From: JBARDN01 sp963755705
Lineage (GTDB): Bacteria; Desulfobacterota; Binatia; Binatales; Binataceae
Assembly (NCBI GenBank): GCA_963755705.1
Contig: CAVWKW010000005.1
Coordinates: forward strand, 186,001 to 250,000
Length of the DNA: 64,000 bases
Direction of reading: 5' to 3'
Positions 63,536 to 64,000 of the stretch are shown in pieces. Below the pieces are notes generated by a model. That model did no database searches. It was given only the letters and a program-made list of their open reading frames with translations, and was not told the DNA's origin. Position 1 is the first letter of the stretch; each line of letters begins with the position of its first letter. The translations under genes were made by a program, and so were the position numbers.

Positions 63536-64000
63536 TCAGGACGAGGTACTATATACTTTGTACGGACGCATTTCAGTTTCTTTTAACGTCAGACCGAAAC
63601 CGGGCCGTGACAGGTCTGGAGATAGCAATCCGTCGGTTACTTTGAGCGCGCCATCAAATGCAATCGCTTCTATCCGGGAATGGTCAAAGAAATATTCAAC
63701 GTTGATGGCACGTTGCGCTGCGCAGCAGGCATGCGCATGAATCGATGGTGAAGTATGTGCCGAAAGAGGCATCGAATGGCTTTCACATAGAGCGTCGGCC
63801 AGCAAAAATCCGGTGATTCCCCCGCATCGAGTCGCATCGGCTTGAAGAACGTCGACCGCGCCGGCGCTTAGCATCCGTCGGAAATACCAAGAATCATACC
63901 CATACTCGCCGGCGGCAATGTCCATTCCCGGCGGTCCAGCGTCGCGTATCAGCCGCAATCCTTCCAAATCGTTTGAGGAGACGGGTTCTTCAAACCAGGT
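63536..64000 (-). CDS. Enolase-superfamily (mandelate racemase/muconate lactonizing-type) enzyme, 5' part beyond the window
   Basis: The frame is open to the window edge, so 154 C-terminal residues are visible. TWFEEPVSSNDLEG gives one metal-ligand Glu (WFEEP), AGEYGYDSWYF another (GEY), QADATRCGGITGFL the DxxRCGG segment, and HTSPSIHAHACCA the C-terminal loop of MLE/mandelate-racemase-like dehydratases of sugar acids. The stop is at 63536, only 13 bases from the glycosidase stop, so the two are convergent. Sugar-acid dehydration would suit the neighbouring glycosidase. Confidence 0.82.
   Translation of the reverse strand, partial: TWFEEPVSSNDLEGLRLIRDAGPPGMDIAAGEYGYDSWYFRRMLSAGAVDVLQADATRCGGITGFLLADALCESHSMPLSAHTSPSIHAHACCAAQRAINVEYFFDHSRIEAIAFDGALKVTDGLLSPDLSRPGFGLTLKETEMRPYKVYSTSS

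Overview
The window is high-GC (roughly 60-65 % by eye) bacterial chromosome with dense, mostly intact genes, Shine-Dalgarno starts and frequent GTG/TTG starts. A Gram-negative envelope is indicated by the mreBCD-mrdA-rodA operon, ppiD and lipoproteins with lipoboxes. Many acyl-CoA dehydrogenases, enoyl-CoA hydratase, VOC and alpha/beta-hydrolase genes suggest a soil heterotroph of a poorly cultured, deltaproteobacteria-like lineage. Candidatus Binatota / Desulfobacterota_B is my guess by inference; no marker in the window proves it.

Region 1-17 kb is a catabolic neighbourhood: a methyltransferase, ankyrin protein, dienelactone-hydrolase-like enzyme, SDR, 7Fe-type ferredoxin, VOC dioxygenase-like protein, a MetX-like acyltransferase, a flavoprotein monooxygenase fused to a (frameshifted) SMP-30 lactonase domain, a translationally coupled pair of acyl-CoA dehydrogenases, a DUF1932 dehydrogenase, and a convergent enoyl-CoA hydratase / acyl-CoA dehydrogenase / VOC operon. 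A near-perfect parS centromere site lies at 5332. At 17-20 kb a DCC/lipase-maturation-factor fusion gene is cut by an IS256-family element with an exact 8-bp target duplication; removing element and one duplication restores one 604-codon frame.

21-39 kb is mixed housekeeping: tRNA-Val, a YdhS-like flavoprotein, DHH phosphoesterase, CDP-alcohol transferase, ferritin-like protein, pcnB, a Phd/PIN toxin-antitoxin pair, ilvE, peroxiredoxin, GST, GFA and YkgJ-type proteins, another acyl-CoA dehydrogenase, ammonium transporter, two tandem paralogous lipoproteins and a quinol-dependent nitric oxide reductase. 39-52.7 kb is core: rodA-mrdA-mreD-mreC-mreB, ppiD, an esterase, YbjQ, queE, larC, a DksA-like factor, galU and tRNA-Ala(CGC).

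From tRNA-Ala onward (52.7-61 kb) the character changes to an accessory island. It holds a small zinc-ribbon protein, a large serine recombinase coupled to a DUF2924 gene, a decayed trace of a ParB-type DNA methyltransferase, then a 1046-residue protein with an N-terminal PD-(D/E)XK (Cap4-like) nuclease signature, a STAND/NACHT-type ATPase and a long helical C-terminus. This is a likely anti-phage defence protein and the most interesting gene here, though it may be truncated at its 3' end. It is followed by a graveyard of broken genes (zinc-finger fragment, hydroxyisobutyrate-dehydrogenase fragment with a frameshift, NmrA fragment, DoxX gene with an amber stop). The window closes with an intact glycogen-debranching-type glycosidase and the 3' part of an enolase-superfamily gene.
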